Shown: positions 42,164-50,880, counted from the first letter of the stretch. The stretch is DNA of 64,000 nt from Exiguobacterium undae DSM 14481 (GCF_000620805.1 NZ_KK211187.1:2791389-2855388); one strand, 5' to 3'. Notes: a model not told the origin generated them from the letters alone. Numbers and translations: made by a program.

Positions 42164-43060
42164 TCAGGCTCCTTTCGCTGAACGTTCTTTTCGGAACATC
42201 CCTTTGAAGACGATGATTGAAAAGACGAGCGTGATGGCAAACAATCCGTATGCGACCGCAGCGGCGTAGCCATAGTTGTTGTATTTAAAGGCTTGGTTGT
42301 AGAGATACAGCACCATCGTGTTCAGAGCACCATCCGGCGCACCGACACCGTCCGTGATCAACATCGGTAAATCGAACAATTGCAGTCCGCCGATCAGTGA
42401 CGTGATCATGATGTAAAGTAGGATCGGTTTTAAGAGCGGTAACGTGATCCGCGAGAAGATTTGCCAGCGTGTCGCACCGTCAATCAGTGCCGCTTCGAAA
42501 TAATCCTTCGAGATGCCCGATACGCCGGCCATGACGACGATGAACGAGTGACCGAGCCACATCCAAGTCAGGATGAGGGAGACGGAAATCTGTGCTGTGA
42601 CCGGTTGCGTCAACCAGTTGATCGGCTCTGAGATGATGCCGATTTTGAGTAACATCATATTGAGTGAACCGTGCTGCCAGTCGAGCAGGATACCGAACAA
42701 TAAGGCAACCGAGCTGATCGTGATCAAGTTCGGCAAGTAGAATGTCGCGCGGAAAAACGCGAGCCCTTTCATCTTGAGCTGTAAATCCGAGAACAGTAAA
42801 GCGAGCATCAAGGCTCCCCCGATTTGCAGGATGAAGTTCAGTCCCCAAATCTTGATCGTATTGAAGAACGCTTCAATGAAGTACGTATCTCCGAGCAAAC
42901 GCGTATAGTTCGCGAGTCCGACGAGTTGTTCGCCTTCTGCGCCTGTGTAGTTGGTGAAACTGTAATAGAACGTCAAGGCAACCGGATAGATGCTGAAGAT
43001 CAAGAAGACGATCCAAAACGGTGCGATGAACAGATAACCATGGCGATCAAGTTTTTTCAC
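42164..43060 (-). CDS. Sugar ABC transporter permease (MalF-type)
   Basis: A 298-residue permease with six membrane helices and the EAA-loop segment EAALIDGATRWQIFSRITLPLL. It forms the transmembrane dimer with the MalG-type protein for uptake of beta-glucan oligosaccharides delivered by the lipoprotein. Translation probably starts at the ATG at 43060, with AAAGGGG upstream. Confidence 0.92.
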   Translation of the reverse strand: MKKLDRHGYLFIAPFWIVFLIFSIYPVALTFYYSFTNYTGAEGEQLVGLANYTRLLGDTYFIEAFFNTIKIWGLNFILQIGGALMLALLFSDLQLKMKGLAFFRATFYLPNLITISSVALLFGILLDWQHGSLNMMLLKIGIISEPINWLTQPVTAQISVSLILTWMWLGHSFIVVMAGVSGISKDYFEAALIDGATRWQIFSRITLPLLKPILLYIMITSLIGGLQLFDLPMLITDGVGAPDGALNTMVLYLYNQAFKYNNYGYAAAVAYGLFAITLVFSIIVFKGMFRKERSAKGA

Positions 43061-43080
43061 AGGTCAAACCCCTTTCTTAA

Positions 43081-43124
43081 ACAAGAAGAGGTGAAGCGAG
43101 GACCGCCCCACCTAGACTTCTTAT
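43081..43124 (-). terminator. Hairpin attenuator after the binding-protein gene
   Basis: AAGAAG...GGTG pairs with CACC...CTTCTT on the minus strand, followed by GTTT. Such a structure between binding-protein and permease genes usually keeps the binding protein in excess. Confidence 0.55.
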
Positions 43125-44428
43125 TCCGGTACTTTTACGTCCGGATACGCATTTTTGACTTTTTTGTAGAATTCAGCAAGTGCTTCGTCTTTTGATTTTT
43201 TGCCTTGGACATATTCCAGGACAGACGCACCGTATAACGTATCAAGCTGTTGGTCGTACTTCGTCACGATTCCCGGTGTGATCTTGTCTGCTTGATCGAG
43301 GAAGAACTCGTAGTTGTTCTGTCCGCCGAGGAACTCATCTTTGAAGTCAGTTTTGATTTTGTCGGTAACCGGTTTGTAAGCCAGGACATCCCCTGTTTCT
43401 TTCGCCCAGTCAGTCAAGAACTCATCGTCTTGCGTCATCATTTTAACGAAATCATACGCAAGCTTTTGTTTCTTCGAATCTTTGTAGACACCTAACCAAG
43501 TACCGCCCCAGAAGTATGGGCTCGGTCCGCTTGTGACAGCCCAGTCACCGGCTGATTTTTTCGCATTTTCTTTTAAGACACTGTGTAAGCCCCATGTTGG
43601 AAGGACATACGAGAAGATTTCTGTTTCAGTTTCTTTACCGTTTTCTTTGACTTTAACCGGCTTGTCCATTCCGGCGAACCATGATGGTGACCACTCCGGC
43701 GCAAGTGCCGTGTATTGTTTCGTCCGTAATTCTTTCGCATAATCCATGTAGTTTTTCTTGTCTTCCGTCACGACGAGTTCCTGTTTGTCGTTGACCCAAG
43801 CTTCCGGCTCATTTCCTTGTGCGAACCAGCGGATCGATCCTTCATCCGGGAACATTTTGTAGCCTTTGCCTTTCATCTTCTCAGCGACTTCGAAGACGCC
43901 GTCCATCGAGTTCATCATCGCCCCGATTTCTTTTGGATCATCTGTGCCGAGAACTTTTTTCGCGATGCTTCGTTTGTAGTAAACGCCACCCGGTGTCGTT
44001 TGCCATGAAAGGGCACGAACATTACCGTCTTTGTCTTTCCCCATGTCATAGACATACGGGATATAGTCGTCTTTGACGTCACCCGCGTTAAATGGTTTTT
44101 CCGACAGGTTCGCCCAGTAGCCCGCATCGACCCATTGTTTCAAGAAGGCGATTTCACCTGTGAAAATATCCGGTGCGCCCACGCCGCTCTCAAGTGCCGG
44201 CTTTAACTTCGTCGGATAGTCAGCGATCGGGACGATCGTCAATTCGACTTTCACGCCGTTTTTCTCTTCGAACTTTTTGATTGGCTCTTTTAACTCATCC
44301 GTGAACGACCAGATTTTCAGGACTTCCTTGCCGCCGCTCGTTTTTTCCTCTTCGCCGCCTGAACATCCTGCTAAAACGCTTGCTGTTAATGCGCCGACTG
44401 TTAATACGCTGACTAACTTCTTCTTCAT
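43121..44428 (-). CDS. Sugar-binding lipoprotein of the ABC transporter
   Basis: A 435-residue extracellular solute-binding protein of family 1. The lipobox LAGC places the lipidated Cys at residue 22. A long two-lobed binding domain follows. It captures oligosaccharides released from beta-glucan and feeds the two permeases downstream. It is the first transporter gene after the LacI gene, with two palindromic operators in its promoter region. Confidence 0.93.
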   Translation of the reverse strand: MKKKLVSVLTVGALTASVLAGCSGGEEEKTSGGKEVLKIWSFTDELKEPIKKFEEKNGVKVELTIVPIADYPTKLKPALESGVGAPDIFTGEIAFLKQWVDAGYWANLSEKPFNAGDVKDDYIPYVYDMGKDKDGNVRALSWQTTPGGVYYKRSIAKKVLGTDDPKEIGAMMNSMDGVFEVAEKMKGKGYKMFPDEGSIRWFAQGNEPEAWVNDKQELVVTEDKKNYMDYAKELRTKQYTALAPEWSPSWFAGMDKPVKVKENGKETETEIFSYVLPTWGLHSVLKENAKKSAGDWAVTSGPSPYFWGGTWLGVYKDSKKQKLAYDFVKMMTQDDEFLTDWAKETGDVLAYKPVTDKIKTDFKDEFLGGQNNYEFFLDQADKITPGIVTKYDQQLDTLYGASVLEYVQGKKSKDEALAEFYKKVKNAYPDVKVPE

Positions 44429-44496
44429 GTCATCCCATCCTTCTCATCTGTTGGTAGTCCCCTAAGTAAGCGGTCTCATTTATTATCCAAAAATAT

Positions 44497-44510
44497 CGAA
44501 AGCGCTTTCG
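44497..44510. promoter_or_regulatory. LacI-type operator, binding-protein promoter
   Basis: CGAAAGCGCTTTCG is a perfect palindrome 69 bases upstream of the binding-protein start and is identical to the site upstream of the LacI gene. Confidence 0.8.
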
Positions 44511-44530
44511 TAAATGGTCTGAAAAAAGTT

Positions 44531-44546
44531 CCGAAAGCCCTTTCGG
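44531..44546. promoter_or_regulatory. Second LacI-type operator, binding-protein promoter
   Basis: CCGAAAGCCCTTTCGG is a near-perfect palindrome of the same type, 20 bases from the first. The pair could allow cooperative repression. Confidence 0.7.
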
Positions 44547-44579
44547 AAACGTACAAAAAAATATCATGTATTTCGAAAC

Positions 44580-44616
44580 CGCTCTCGCGTTTTCTCGAAG
44601 ACAACCTGCGAGAGCG
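44580..44616 (-). terminator. Hairpin after the LacI gene
   Basis: CGCTCTCGC and GCGAGAGCG form a stable nine-pair stem just downstream of the LacI stop. The tail GGTTTCG is only mildly T-rich, so this is a probable but imperfect terminator. Confidence 0.55.
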
Positions 44617-44629
44617 ATTCCGAAAAGAA

Positions 44630-45643
44630 TTATGGTTTTACGGGTCCTGTCGACTGACGGACGATCAAATCGACTGGAATGATATCCGTCGTCATGACAC
44701 GTCGTTTGTTGACGATTTGTTCGATTAACAGTTCTGCTGCATGTTGCCCGATCCGTTCCGTATCTTGCCGGACCGTCGTCAGCTTGGGTGTGACGTATTT
44801 CGACATTTCGATATCATCGTAACCGACGACGGAAATGTCGTGCGGCACCTGAAGGCCCGCTTCATGAATCGCTTCCATCGCCCCGATCGCCATTTGGTCA
44901 CCTGCGACGAAGACTGCGGTCGGACGTTTCGGTAAAGCAAGCAACGTCTGCATCGCCTGTTTTCCTTCTTCGACCGAGAAAAATCCGCCGTTGATCAGAT
45001 AGCCGTCCGGAATCGGTAACGCCAGTCGATCCATCGCTTGTTTGTATCCTTCGATTCGTGCCAGTCCCGCATCGATCGTCATATCACCCGCGATGTGGGC
45101 AATTAAACGATGTCCCAGTTCGTAGAGATGGTTGACGGCGAGTGTCCCGCCGGATAGGTTATCCGAGAAGACGACACTGCAATCGGTGCTGTCCATGTCG
45201 ACGACAACGATTGGAATCGAACTTTGAATCAGTTCCTGGACATGCTTGTCCATTTGATCGGAACAAATGACGACGATGCCGTCGACCGCCCGATGCTGGA
45301 AATGCTCGAGGTAACTCATGTCACGATTGCGGAGATTCCGCGAGGCGAAGATCAAGTCATAGCCTTGTTGCTCCGTTGCTTTCCGGAAACTTTCGATAAT
45401 CGCGTTGAAGAATGGATGCATCATCCCGACTTCGTTTGCTTCCGAGAACATGACCCCAATCGTCCAAGATCGTTTCGTCGAGAGCGACTGGGCGTGGGCG
45501 TTCGGCAAGTAGCCCATATCGGCTGCCGCCTGAACGATTTTTGCTTTTGTCTTCTCACTGACGTCGGAATAATTATTTAAGGCTTTTGAGACCGTCGTGA
45601 TCGAAAAACCGGTTATTTTCGCTAAATCATAAATTGTACCCAT
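44630..45643 (-). CDS. LacI-family repressor of the beta-glucan locus
   Basis: A 337-residue LacI/GalR regulator. The N-terminal DNA-binding helix-turn-helix (TIYDLAKITGFSITTVSKAL) has the classical YDLA...TVSKAL pattern, followed by a hinge and a periplasmic-binding-like sugar domain (about 60-335). It lies immediately upstream of the transporter and hydrolase genes. It probably represses them and itself via CGAAAGCGCTTTCG until an oligosaccharide binds. The ATG at 45643 has GGAG seven bases upstream. Confidence 0.93.
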   Translation of the reverse strand: MGTIYDLAKITGFSITTVSKALNNYSDVSEKTKAKIVQAAADMGYLPNAHAQSLSTKRSWTIGVMFSEANEVGMMHPFFNAIIESFRKATEQQGYDLIFASRNLRNRDMSYLEHFQHRAVDGIVVICSDQMDKHVQELIQSSIPIVVVDMDSTDCSVVFSDNLSGGTLAVNHLYELGHRLIAHIAGDMTIDAGLARIEGYKQAMDRLALPIPDGYLINGGFFSVEEGKQAMQTLLALPKRPTAVFVAGDQMAIGAMEAIHEAGLQVPHDISVVGYDDIEMSKYVTPKLTTVRQDTERIGQHAAELLIEQIVNKRRVMTTDIIPVDLIVRQSTGPVKP

Positions 45644-45661
45644 GTAACCACTCCATTTCAC

Positions 45662-45675
45662 CGAAAGCGCTTTCG
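45662..45675. promoter_or_regulatory. LacI-type operator upstream of the LacI gene
   Basis: CGAAAGCGCTTTCG, identical to the site at 44497-44510, lies 19 bases upstream of the LacI start and indicates autoregulation. Confidence 0.8.
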
Positions 45676-45750
45676 ATAAATTTAGTATAGGTCGGAATCT
45701 GGAAAGACGCAACCATTATTTGCGAATTTTTTTGGAATTTAAAAAATAAA

Positions 45751-45765
45751 TGATATCGCTTTCAT
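45751..45765 (-). promoter_or_regulatory. Candidate catabolite-responsive element (cre)
   Basis: On the minus strand ATGAAAGCGATATCA fits the CcpA cre consensus WTGNAANCGNWNNCW at every fixed position. It lies about 110 bases upstream of the LacI start and could add glucose repression to the beta-glucan locus. Confidence 0.6.
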
Positions 45766-45854
45766 TTTTAATCGGAAAGCTCTTTAAACGAGAACAAATG
45801 TTTGGTATACTATAAGCATCAGTTAGCCGTGTTCAAATGGAGAGGAGCATTATC

Positions 45855-46283
45855 ATGCCGATTACCCCTTACCTGGTTTTTAACGGCAATACCCGTGAGG
45901 CAATCCATTATTATGCCAAAGTTTTTGGTCAAGATATTCCTGACATCATGGAGTTTGGTCCCGGCAATGGTCCGGACGGTCAACCGTTTGAAAAAGACGT
46001 CCAGTCGCTTGTCCTGCATTCGCAATTAATTGTTCACGGTACACGCGTCATGTTTTCCGACGCGATGCCACATGATCCGGTGACGATCGGACAAAATGTC
46101 ACACTGGCTCTGCATCTGCCGGACATCCAAGTCATTCACGAGACATTCGATAAGTTGGCGCAAGACGGCAATGTCATCATGCCAATCCAAAAAACGTTTT
46201 GGAGTGAAGCCTACGGTATCGTCGAAGATCCGTTTGGCGTTCAGTGGCAACTCAATCACGAAGTGAGTGAAGTAACGGCTTAA
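45855..46283 (+). CDS. VOC/PhnB-like superfamily protein
   Basis: A 142-residue protein of the glyoxalase/bleomycin-resistance (VOC) fold, PhnB-like subgroup. It opens TPYLVFNGNTREAIHYYAKVFG, and ends with the typical EAYGIVEDPFGVQWQL. These dimeric proteins bind small ligands or metals, and the activity cannot be assigned from the sequence. GGAGAGGAG seven bases upstream sets the start at 45855. Divergent from the LacI gene; monocistronic with its own terminator. Confidence 0.9.
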   Translation: MPITPYLVFNGNTREAIHYYAKVFGQDIPDIMEFGPGNGPDGQPFEKDVQSLVLHSQLIVHGTRVMFSDAMPHDPVTIGQNVTLALHLPDIQVIHETFDKLAQDGNVIMPIQKTFWSEAYGIVEDPFGVQWQLNHEVSEVTA

Positions 46284-46288
46284 ATCAT

Positions 46289-46326
46289 AACCTCCCCTGT
46301 TCAAATGAACAGAGGAGGATTTTTTA
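46289..46326 (+). terminator. Intrinsic terminator of the PhnB-like gene
   Basis: CCTCCCCTGTTC and GAACAGAGGAGG pair, followed by ATTTTTTA. Confidence 0.85.
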
Positions 46327-46486
46327 TGTAAAATCAACTTCATTTGTCTTTCAAGAGTGTAAGATGACAAACTCATAAAACTACTTCATCATTTTAGGTT
46401 CTATTAGGTTTTTGTCGGCACAGTAATAGTCTTCAGGACACTACATACCAATATTTTTATTAGATGATACAAAAGGGGGAGAGTCT

Positions 46487-46666
46487 ATGCGTAAAATCGA
46501 TTATGTCATCTTTTTCATTTTATTTTTCTTATTGAACCTTTTAAATTTCCTTGGGACGCCGGATTGGAAGGAAATACTCGCTATTTTTATAGTTGCTACG
46601 CTTGAAGCATTCATTGCGGGAACAATCACGAATCTTATTTCACGGGTCTTCTTTAAAAAACGTTAA
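46487..46666 (+). CDS. Small two-helix membrane protein
   Basis: A 59-residue protein opening MRKIDYVIFF with two hydrophobic segments (about 5-22 and 28-50) and a basic end (FFKKR). An AAAAGGGGGAGAG ribosome binding site supports the ATG at 46487. The frame is free of breaks and codon use is ordinary. No family recognised. It marks the start of a lower-GC, accessory-looking stretch. Confidence 0.6.
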   Translation: MRKIDYVIFFILFFLLNLLNFLGTPDWKEILAIFIVATLEAFIAGTITNLISRVFFKKR

Positions 46667-46754
46667 ATTAAACGGAAGAGAGGCTGACAAATCGAATAAT
46701 TTAGGAAACCTTCATTTCTGAGCGTAACGTAAGTGGTAGTAGTTCAATGCGTAT

Positions 46755-47429
46755 TCATTTACTTGGCCACTCAAAACCCATTTCAGAGAAAGAAACTTTA
46801 CTCTCTTCCATTCCTTCTGCATCAACGGCATCTAGTGCTTGAATATCCTCTACAGATAAAGTAATAGTTCGCGCGGGATTTTCTAACTTCAAGTGATACA
46901 GTTTTTTTAATAACGTCAGCTGTCGTTCTGTGAGTTCATAATACTCTTCCCAATACTTAACTCCAGTTTCGTACTCGGATGCCTGTATTTCTAAAAGATG
47001 GGCCCCCTGTTCAATCATGTCGTCATATGGATGACTAGAAAAAACTTGATCATCATTCCCCCATAAGACAGTAGTGACGATTGGAAGAGCTGAACCATCC
47101 ACCTCATCTAACAAGTATTGAAAGATGTCTTCTTCAGCTATTTTTTGTACGCGTTGCGGAGCTTGGCTGAACAGTTCTTTTGCTTCTGTCGTCTCTACAG
47201 AGAATTCTTCGTTTCTAAATCCTCCGACAAAAAAATCTTGACCAAATGTAACTGTCCCTCTGCTACCTTGACCATCATTTGTACTGTAATTGTTACCATC
47301 CCAGGAATGTTCATACGCAAAGTCAGGATTATTCGCGACAAAGATAGCGTGAGCGATGGAGGCGAGCATACATCCTTCCCATACCGCTTGGCGTTTCCAT
47401 CCTGAATCTGAAACTTGATGTTTTTCCAT
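46755..47429 (-). CDS. Unrecognised 224-residue acidic protein
   Basis: A cytoplasmic acidic protein with a strong AGGAGGT ribosome binding site. There is no signal peptide or membrane helix. The middle carries Gly-Asn-rich segments (about residues 40-75), and the last ~90 residues are helical and Glu-rich. The appearance recalls polymorphic-toxin immunity or SMI1-like proteins, but no motif proves that and no toxin gene is adjacent. It sits alone in the accessory stretch. Confidence 0.65.
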   Translation of the reverse strand: MEKHQVSDSGWKRQAVWEGCMLASIAHAIFVANNPDFAYEHSWDGNNYSTNDGQGSRGTVTFGQDFFVGGFRNEEFSVETTEAKELFSQAPQRVQKIAEEDIFQYLLDEVDGSALPIVTTVLWGNDDQVFSSHPYDDMIEQGAHLLEIQASEYETGVKYWEEYYELTERQLTLLKKLYHLKLENPARTITLSVEDIQALDAVDAEGMEESKVSFSEMGFEWPSK

Positions 47430-47599
47430 TTTGACCTCCTATGTTTGCTTAATACGTTGGATTTTCTTCTATTCTCTTCACGAGTGGAGCCCTGAGTATT
47501 TTTTTAGATATGTGATAGCCGCTATGAATTCCGTTACCTGCTTTCACTGCTATTTAAGCTCATATGTCGTCTGAATTGTCTTTCGAAAAGATATACCAG

Positions 47600-48307
47600 T
47601 TAGCGTTTTTGTAGTTGTTTCCGATAGACCATCACTGCCAGCAAAGCACCTAGTACACTCCAGATTCCGATCACTAAAAGTGGCAGTCCGAGTGATGTGA
47701 ACTTTTGTTGTTCCAAAAGCTCAGCAAATCGTAACAGTTGTAAGTTTGGTAGATATTCAAGCAACTTCAAGTAGGCGTTATTTGAAGCCAATGTCTCAAG
47801 CATCGTGCCAAAACCAAATAAAAACATGATCGGGAGGACAACAACCGATGCTTCCATGACTGACTTTGTGATTAAACCAAGTACTGTTCCGAGTGCAAGA
47901 TAAAACAAACAGGATCCGATTATTGCAAGAGCAAACAGTCCAACGTGTTCCGGAACGTATCCTGTAATTTGAATGCACAGCAGAATTGTTATGAGTGTGA
48001 TCAACAAACTCAAAAGACTTTTCCCGAGTAAGATTTCACTTGTGGTCGCAGGCGACAACATGAGTGTCCGTAATGTATTTTTTTCTTTTTCTTCTGCAAT
48101 CAGTGTGCACTGAACAAACGCTGTGACAGAAGAAAACGTCAGATTGATCACGGTGTAATGAATCTCAAGTGTGATGTCGCCAAGATTTCTATAAGCAATG
48201 GCTAACAGAATCGGAACCAATAATGTGGTCGTGACAAAGAGATTGCGGGTTACATCTTTAACATCCTTCAAAAAGATCGCAAGTGTTCGCTGGATGGACA
48301 GATTCAT
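47600..48307 (-). CDS. ABC-2 type transporter permease
   Basis: A 235-residue permease with six membrane helices. A charged loop with the ABC-2 signature AEEKEKNTLRTLMLSPATTSE (split here as AEEKEKNTL and LSPAT) lies near residues 70-90. It forms an exporter with the ATPase gene just upstream, which it overlaps by four bases. The start at 48307 has GGGGAGGGG upstream. Such small ABC-2 exporters often provide self-resistance to peptides or lipids; the substrate here is unknown. Confidence 0.88.
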   Translation of the reverse strand: MNLSIQRTLAIFLKDVKDVTRNLFVTTTLLVPILLAIAYRNLGDITLEIHYTVINLTFSSVTAFVQCTLIAEEKEKNTLRTLMLSPATTSEILLGKSLLSLLITLITILLCIQITGYVPEHVGLFALAIIGSCLFYLALGTVLGLITKSVMEASVVVLPIMFLFGFGTMLETLASNNAYLKLLEYLPNLQLLRFAELLEQQKFTSLGLPLLVIGIWSVLGALLAVMVYRKQLQKR

Positions 48308-49146
48308 ACGAGTCCCCTCCCCGTGACATGAATAAAGATTTCGTCTAGTGTCGGTTCGTTTGAATGAATCGTAACGATTTGATTTGAACAAAAGTAGTCA
48401 TACATCTTTTGGGCATCCTCCGGTCCATTTTGTAAAATCATTGGTTCCCTCCCTGTCAAACGTACTGTCACGGTTGCGTCAGAAAACCGTTCACGTAACT
48501 CGATTGGTGAACCCATTAACGGCAACTTCCCTTCATGTAAAAATGCTACCCGGTGACAGAGTACCTCTGCTTCCCGCATATCGTGTGTCGTCAAAAAAAT
48601 AGTCGTTCCCTTTTGATTTAACGTGCGTAATCCTTGATGAATATAATACGTATTCATCGGATCAAGCGCCGATGTCGGTTCATCCAAAAAAAGAAGCTGA
48701 GGTTCATGTAACAAGGCGCGAGCCAACAACACGCGTTGGCGCATCCCTTTCGATAAATGCTGCACTTTCTTCTTTTGTTCTGCACCGAGATGGACAATCA
48801 TGAGAACTTCTTCGACCCGTTTTAAAGAACAACCATATAACCGGCAATAGAGCTTAAGATTATCGTAAATACTTAAACGATCATACAGACCGCTATTGTC
48901 TGTCATGATTCCGATTTCTTGTAACTGTTCTCCCCGCAACCGATTCGTCGTATGTCCGAGCACTTTTGCCTGACCCGTGTCGGCTTTGACTTGCCCTGTC
49001 AGTAATTGAAGTAATGTTGTCTTGCCAGCTCCACTCGGTCCAACTAACCCAAACACTTCCCCTTGCTGTACCGAAAAACTAATCTTGTTTAAGGCAACCT
49101 GTCCTGAAAACTCTTTCGTAATCTGATCCACTTCAATAATCGGCAT
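48304..49146 (-). CDS. ABC transporter ATPase
   Basis: A 280-residue ATPase: Walker A GPSGAGKTT (about 36-44), signature LSKGMRQRV, Walker B LLFLDEPTS, and an H-loop THDMREAE. All catalytic parts are present, unlike in the neighbouring regulator. It drives the ABC-2 permease downstream. The start at 49146 has AAGGGAG upstream. Confidence 0.93.
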   Translation of the reverse strand: MPIIEVDQITKEFSGQVALNKISFSVQQGEVFGLVGPSGAGKTTLLQLLTGQVKADTGQAKVLGHTTNRLRGEQLQEIGIMTDNSGLYDRLSIYDNLKLYCRLYGCSLKRVEEVLMIVHLGAEQKKKVQHLSKGMRQRVLLARALLHEPQLLFLDEPTSALDPMNTYYIHQGLRTLNQKGTTIFLTTHDMREAEVLCHRVAFLHEGKLPLMGSPIELRERFSDATVTVRLTGREPMILQNGPEDAQKMYDYFCSNQIVTIHSNEPTLDEIFIHVTGRGLV

Positions 49147-49239
49147 CCTATAAACTCCCTTCATCTGTTCTACGCTCAGCATAGAACCTAGAGAACGTGA
49201 ATACCTTAAAAAGTAGCTGACAGGAGCATCCGATCCGTC

Positions 49240-49253
49240 GACAGGCGTCTGTC
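49240..49253. promoter_or_regulatory. Inverted repeat ahead of the ABC-2 operon
   Basis: GACAG-GCGT-CTGTC lies in the 124-base gap between the LytTR-type regulator gene and the ABC ATPase gene, with another TGACAG 20 bases away. It may be a regulator site or a weak hairpin. It does not match the LytTR direct-repeat consensus. Confidence 0.35.
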
Positions 49254-49270
49254 ACTCCCTTAACGGAACG

Positions 49271-50269
49271 TCATTGAAGACCCAATATCTCTTTTAAGAG
49301 GGAGACCCGGTTTTTCGATAGCGGTACTTCCTTGCCATTTTTCAACAGCAGACTATAACTGTTTCGCGTCCACATCATCACTTCTGATACTTTTTCGAGA
49401 TTAACTAAGTAAGAGCGATGACACCGAAAGAAAGGATAGGCCTGCAACCGTTGCTCATATTCTTGCAACGTATACAGACCTGGATACTGGTTGTGATTGC
49501 TATTCACTTGAACCGTACCGGCAATACTCTCCAAATAATCCAGCTCCGCTATATCCAGCAATACGATATTTTTATCGACTTTCATCGCAATTTTTTGCAG
49601 CATTTGTTGTCCCGGAGACAGATCAGTTGGAACAGCTGTTTCTTCCTCTGGTTCAACTGTAATTTCTGATTCCACAAACTGCAGTTTTCCGTTTCGCCAT
49701 TGGTACACAGACCGTGATAGTAACATCGCATTCTCTAAACTTTCTGTCAGGAGAATCACCGATTTTCCATCTTGTTCTGCTTCTTGTACGAAGCGAAGGA
49801 TCAATTGTTTGGTCTGCCAGTCGACATTTTGAATCGGCTCTTCCATCACCAAAACACGCGGATTTTGTAATAGGAGACGACCGAGTACTAGTCGTTTTTG
49901 TTCCGAGTAGGTTAACTCTTTTCCTTTTGTCCGGGCCCGTTCCGTCAAATGGAGCCGTTCAAGCAACTCCTCAATCGAATTCTCACTCTGATAGAGTTGC
50001 TTAAAAAATTTCAACTGCTCTTGTACCGTTAGTCGCGGATAGGAATCGAGCGCTAAAAAACAAAATCCGATATCCGATAGATTCAATGATTGATTCCCCG
50101 GGAAATCAATCTGAATTTCCTGATAACCCGTCCGTTTTTCTCGCGATTGAAGACGCTCTAAAATCTGTTCCTGTTCTTCTCGACTTGTTTGAATAGATAT
50201 AGATTCGCCCATGCGGACTTCAAGGCGATTTGCTGTTGAAGAAGTTTTTAAAGCTACATCCTTGAACAT
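49271..50269 (-). CDS. Regulator fusing a degenerate ABC ATPase to a LytTR domain
   Basis: A 332-residue protein. Residues ~1-205 look like an ABC ATPase stripped of its Walker A: where GxxGxGKST is expected the sequence reads QTSREEQEQI (about 28-37). It retains an ABC-like signature region (LTYSEQKRLVLGRLLL) and a Walker-B-like VLVMEEP with the Asp lost. Residues ~235-332 form a LytTR DNA-binding domain (ending YPFFRCHRSYLVNLEKV...NGKEVPLSKNR). It lies just upstream of the ABC-2 exporter genes and in the same direction, so it probably senses or regulates that exporter. ATP hydrolysis is unlikely. This fusion is known but rare. Confidence 0.85.
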   Translation of the reverse strand: MFKDVALKTSSTANRLEVRMGESISIQTSREEQEQILERLQSREKRTGYQEIQIDFPGNQSLNLSDIGFCFLALDSYPRLTVQEQLKFFKQLYQSENSIEELLERLHLTERARTKGKELTYSEQKRLVLGRLLLQNPRVLVMEEPIQNVDWQTKQLILRFVQEAEQDGKSVILLTESLENAMLLSRSVYQWRNGKLQFVESEITVEPEEETAVPTDLSPGQQMLQKIAMKVDKNIVLLDIAELDYLESIAGTVQVNSNHNQYPGLYTLQEYEQRLQAYPFFRCHRSYLVNLEKVSEVMMWTRNSYSLLLKNGKEVPLSKNRVSLLKEILGLQ

Positions 50270-50403
50270 ATACAGGTATCCACCCTCTCTTTAATCCGAC
50301 TCAAGGAATATTTTACCTATTATTTCATGCAATGTCTTTTATAATCAAAAAGCAGGACCATATCAAGATTGATTGCACTTACTAATTAAAAGGAGGATAC
50401 TGC

Positions 50404-50880
50404 TTGAACATTCAAACTCTTATTTTTTTAGAAAATGAACAATATCATCTCAGTATTGAGGAACGTGAACGGATTCAATCTTATGTAAACAAAAAAGAAA
50501 ATTGGCTCGAAGACGGATTTTTAAATCTAGAAGGTATCATCGCTTTCTCAAACGACCGAAACGACTCGATACAAGGTATGGATACCTCGGATGAACTTGC
50601 GCCTCTTTGGCAGTACTATACAGAAGCTCTAGATTGCTACCTGAAAAAAGATTATGCCACCTTCTATTATCCCAACACGCCCATAGAGGTTACGTTCAAA
50701 AAGCACTCGAGTCACAGCTTGTCACTGAGAATCGATCAAGATGAAGTCGTCTATGAGACAACGGAGTTTATTCGCGCTTTCCAACAAGCAGCTGCGTCAT
50801 TTGTGGAGTTAATCAATTCCATCTCCAAAGGAGCTTATTCTGACGACCTCCTTGTGAAAGTAAAAGCATTAGCGAAATGA
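50404..50880 (+). CDS. Unrecognised 158-residue protein
   Basis: A cytoplasmic, mildly acidic protein starting at TTG with AAAGGAGG seven bases upstream. It has predicted helices at the start and end and a central beta part (TPIEVTFKKHSSHSLSLRI). The layout resembles small immunity-like proteins, but I cannot name a family. Followed by a hairpin terminator. Confidence 0.6.
   Translation: MNIQTLIFLENEQYHLSIEERERIQSYVNKKENWLEDGFLNLEGIIAFSNDRNDSIQGMDTSDELAPLWQYYTEALDCYLKKDYATFYYPNTPIEVTFKKHSSHSLSLRIDQDEVVYETTEFIRAFQQAAASFVELINSISKGAYSDDLLVKVKALAK

Noticed and set aside
49240-49253. LytTR binding site
   Set aside because: It is an inverted repeat, while LytTR proteins bind spaced direct repeats of a different consensus; kept only as a low-confidence element.
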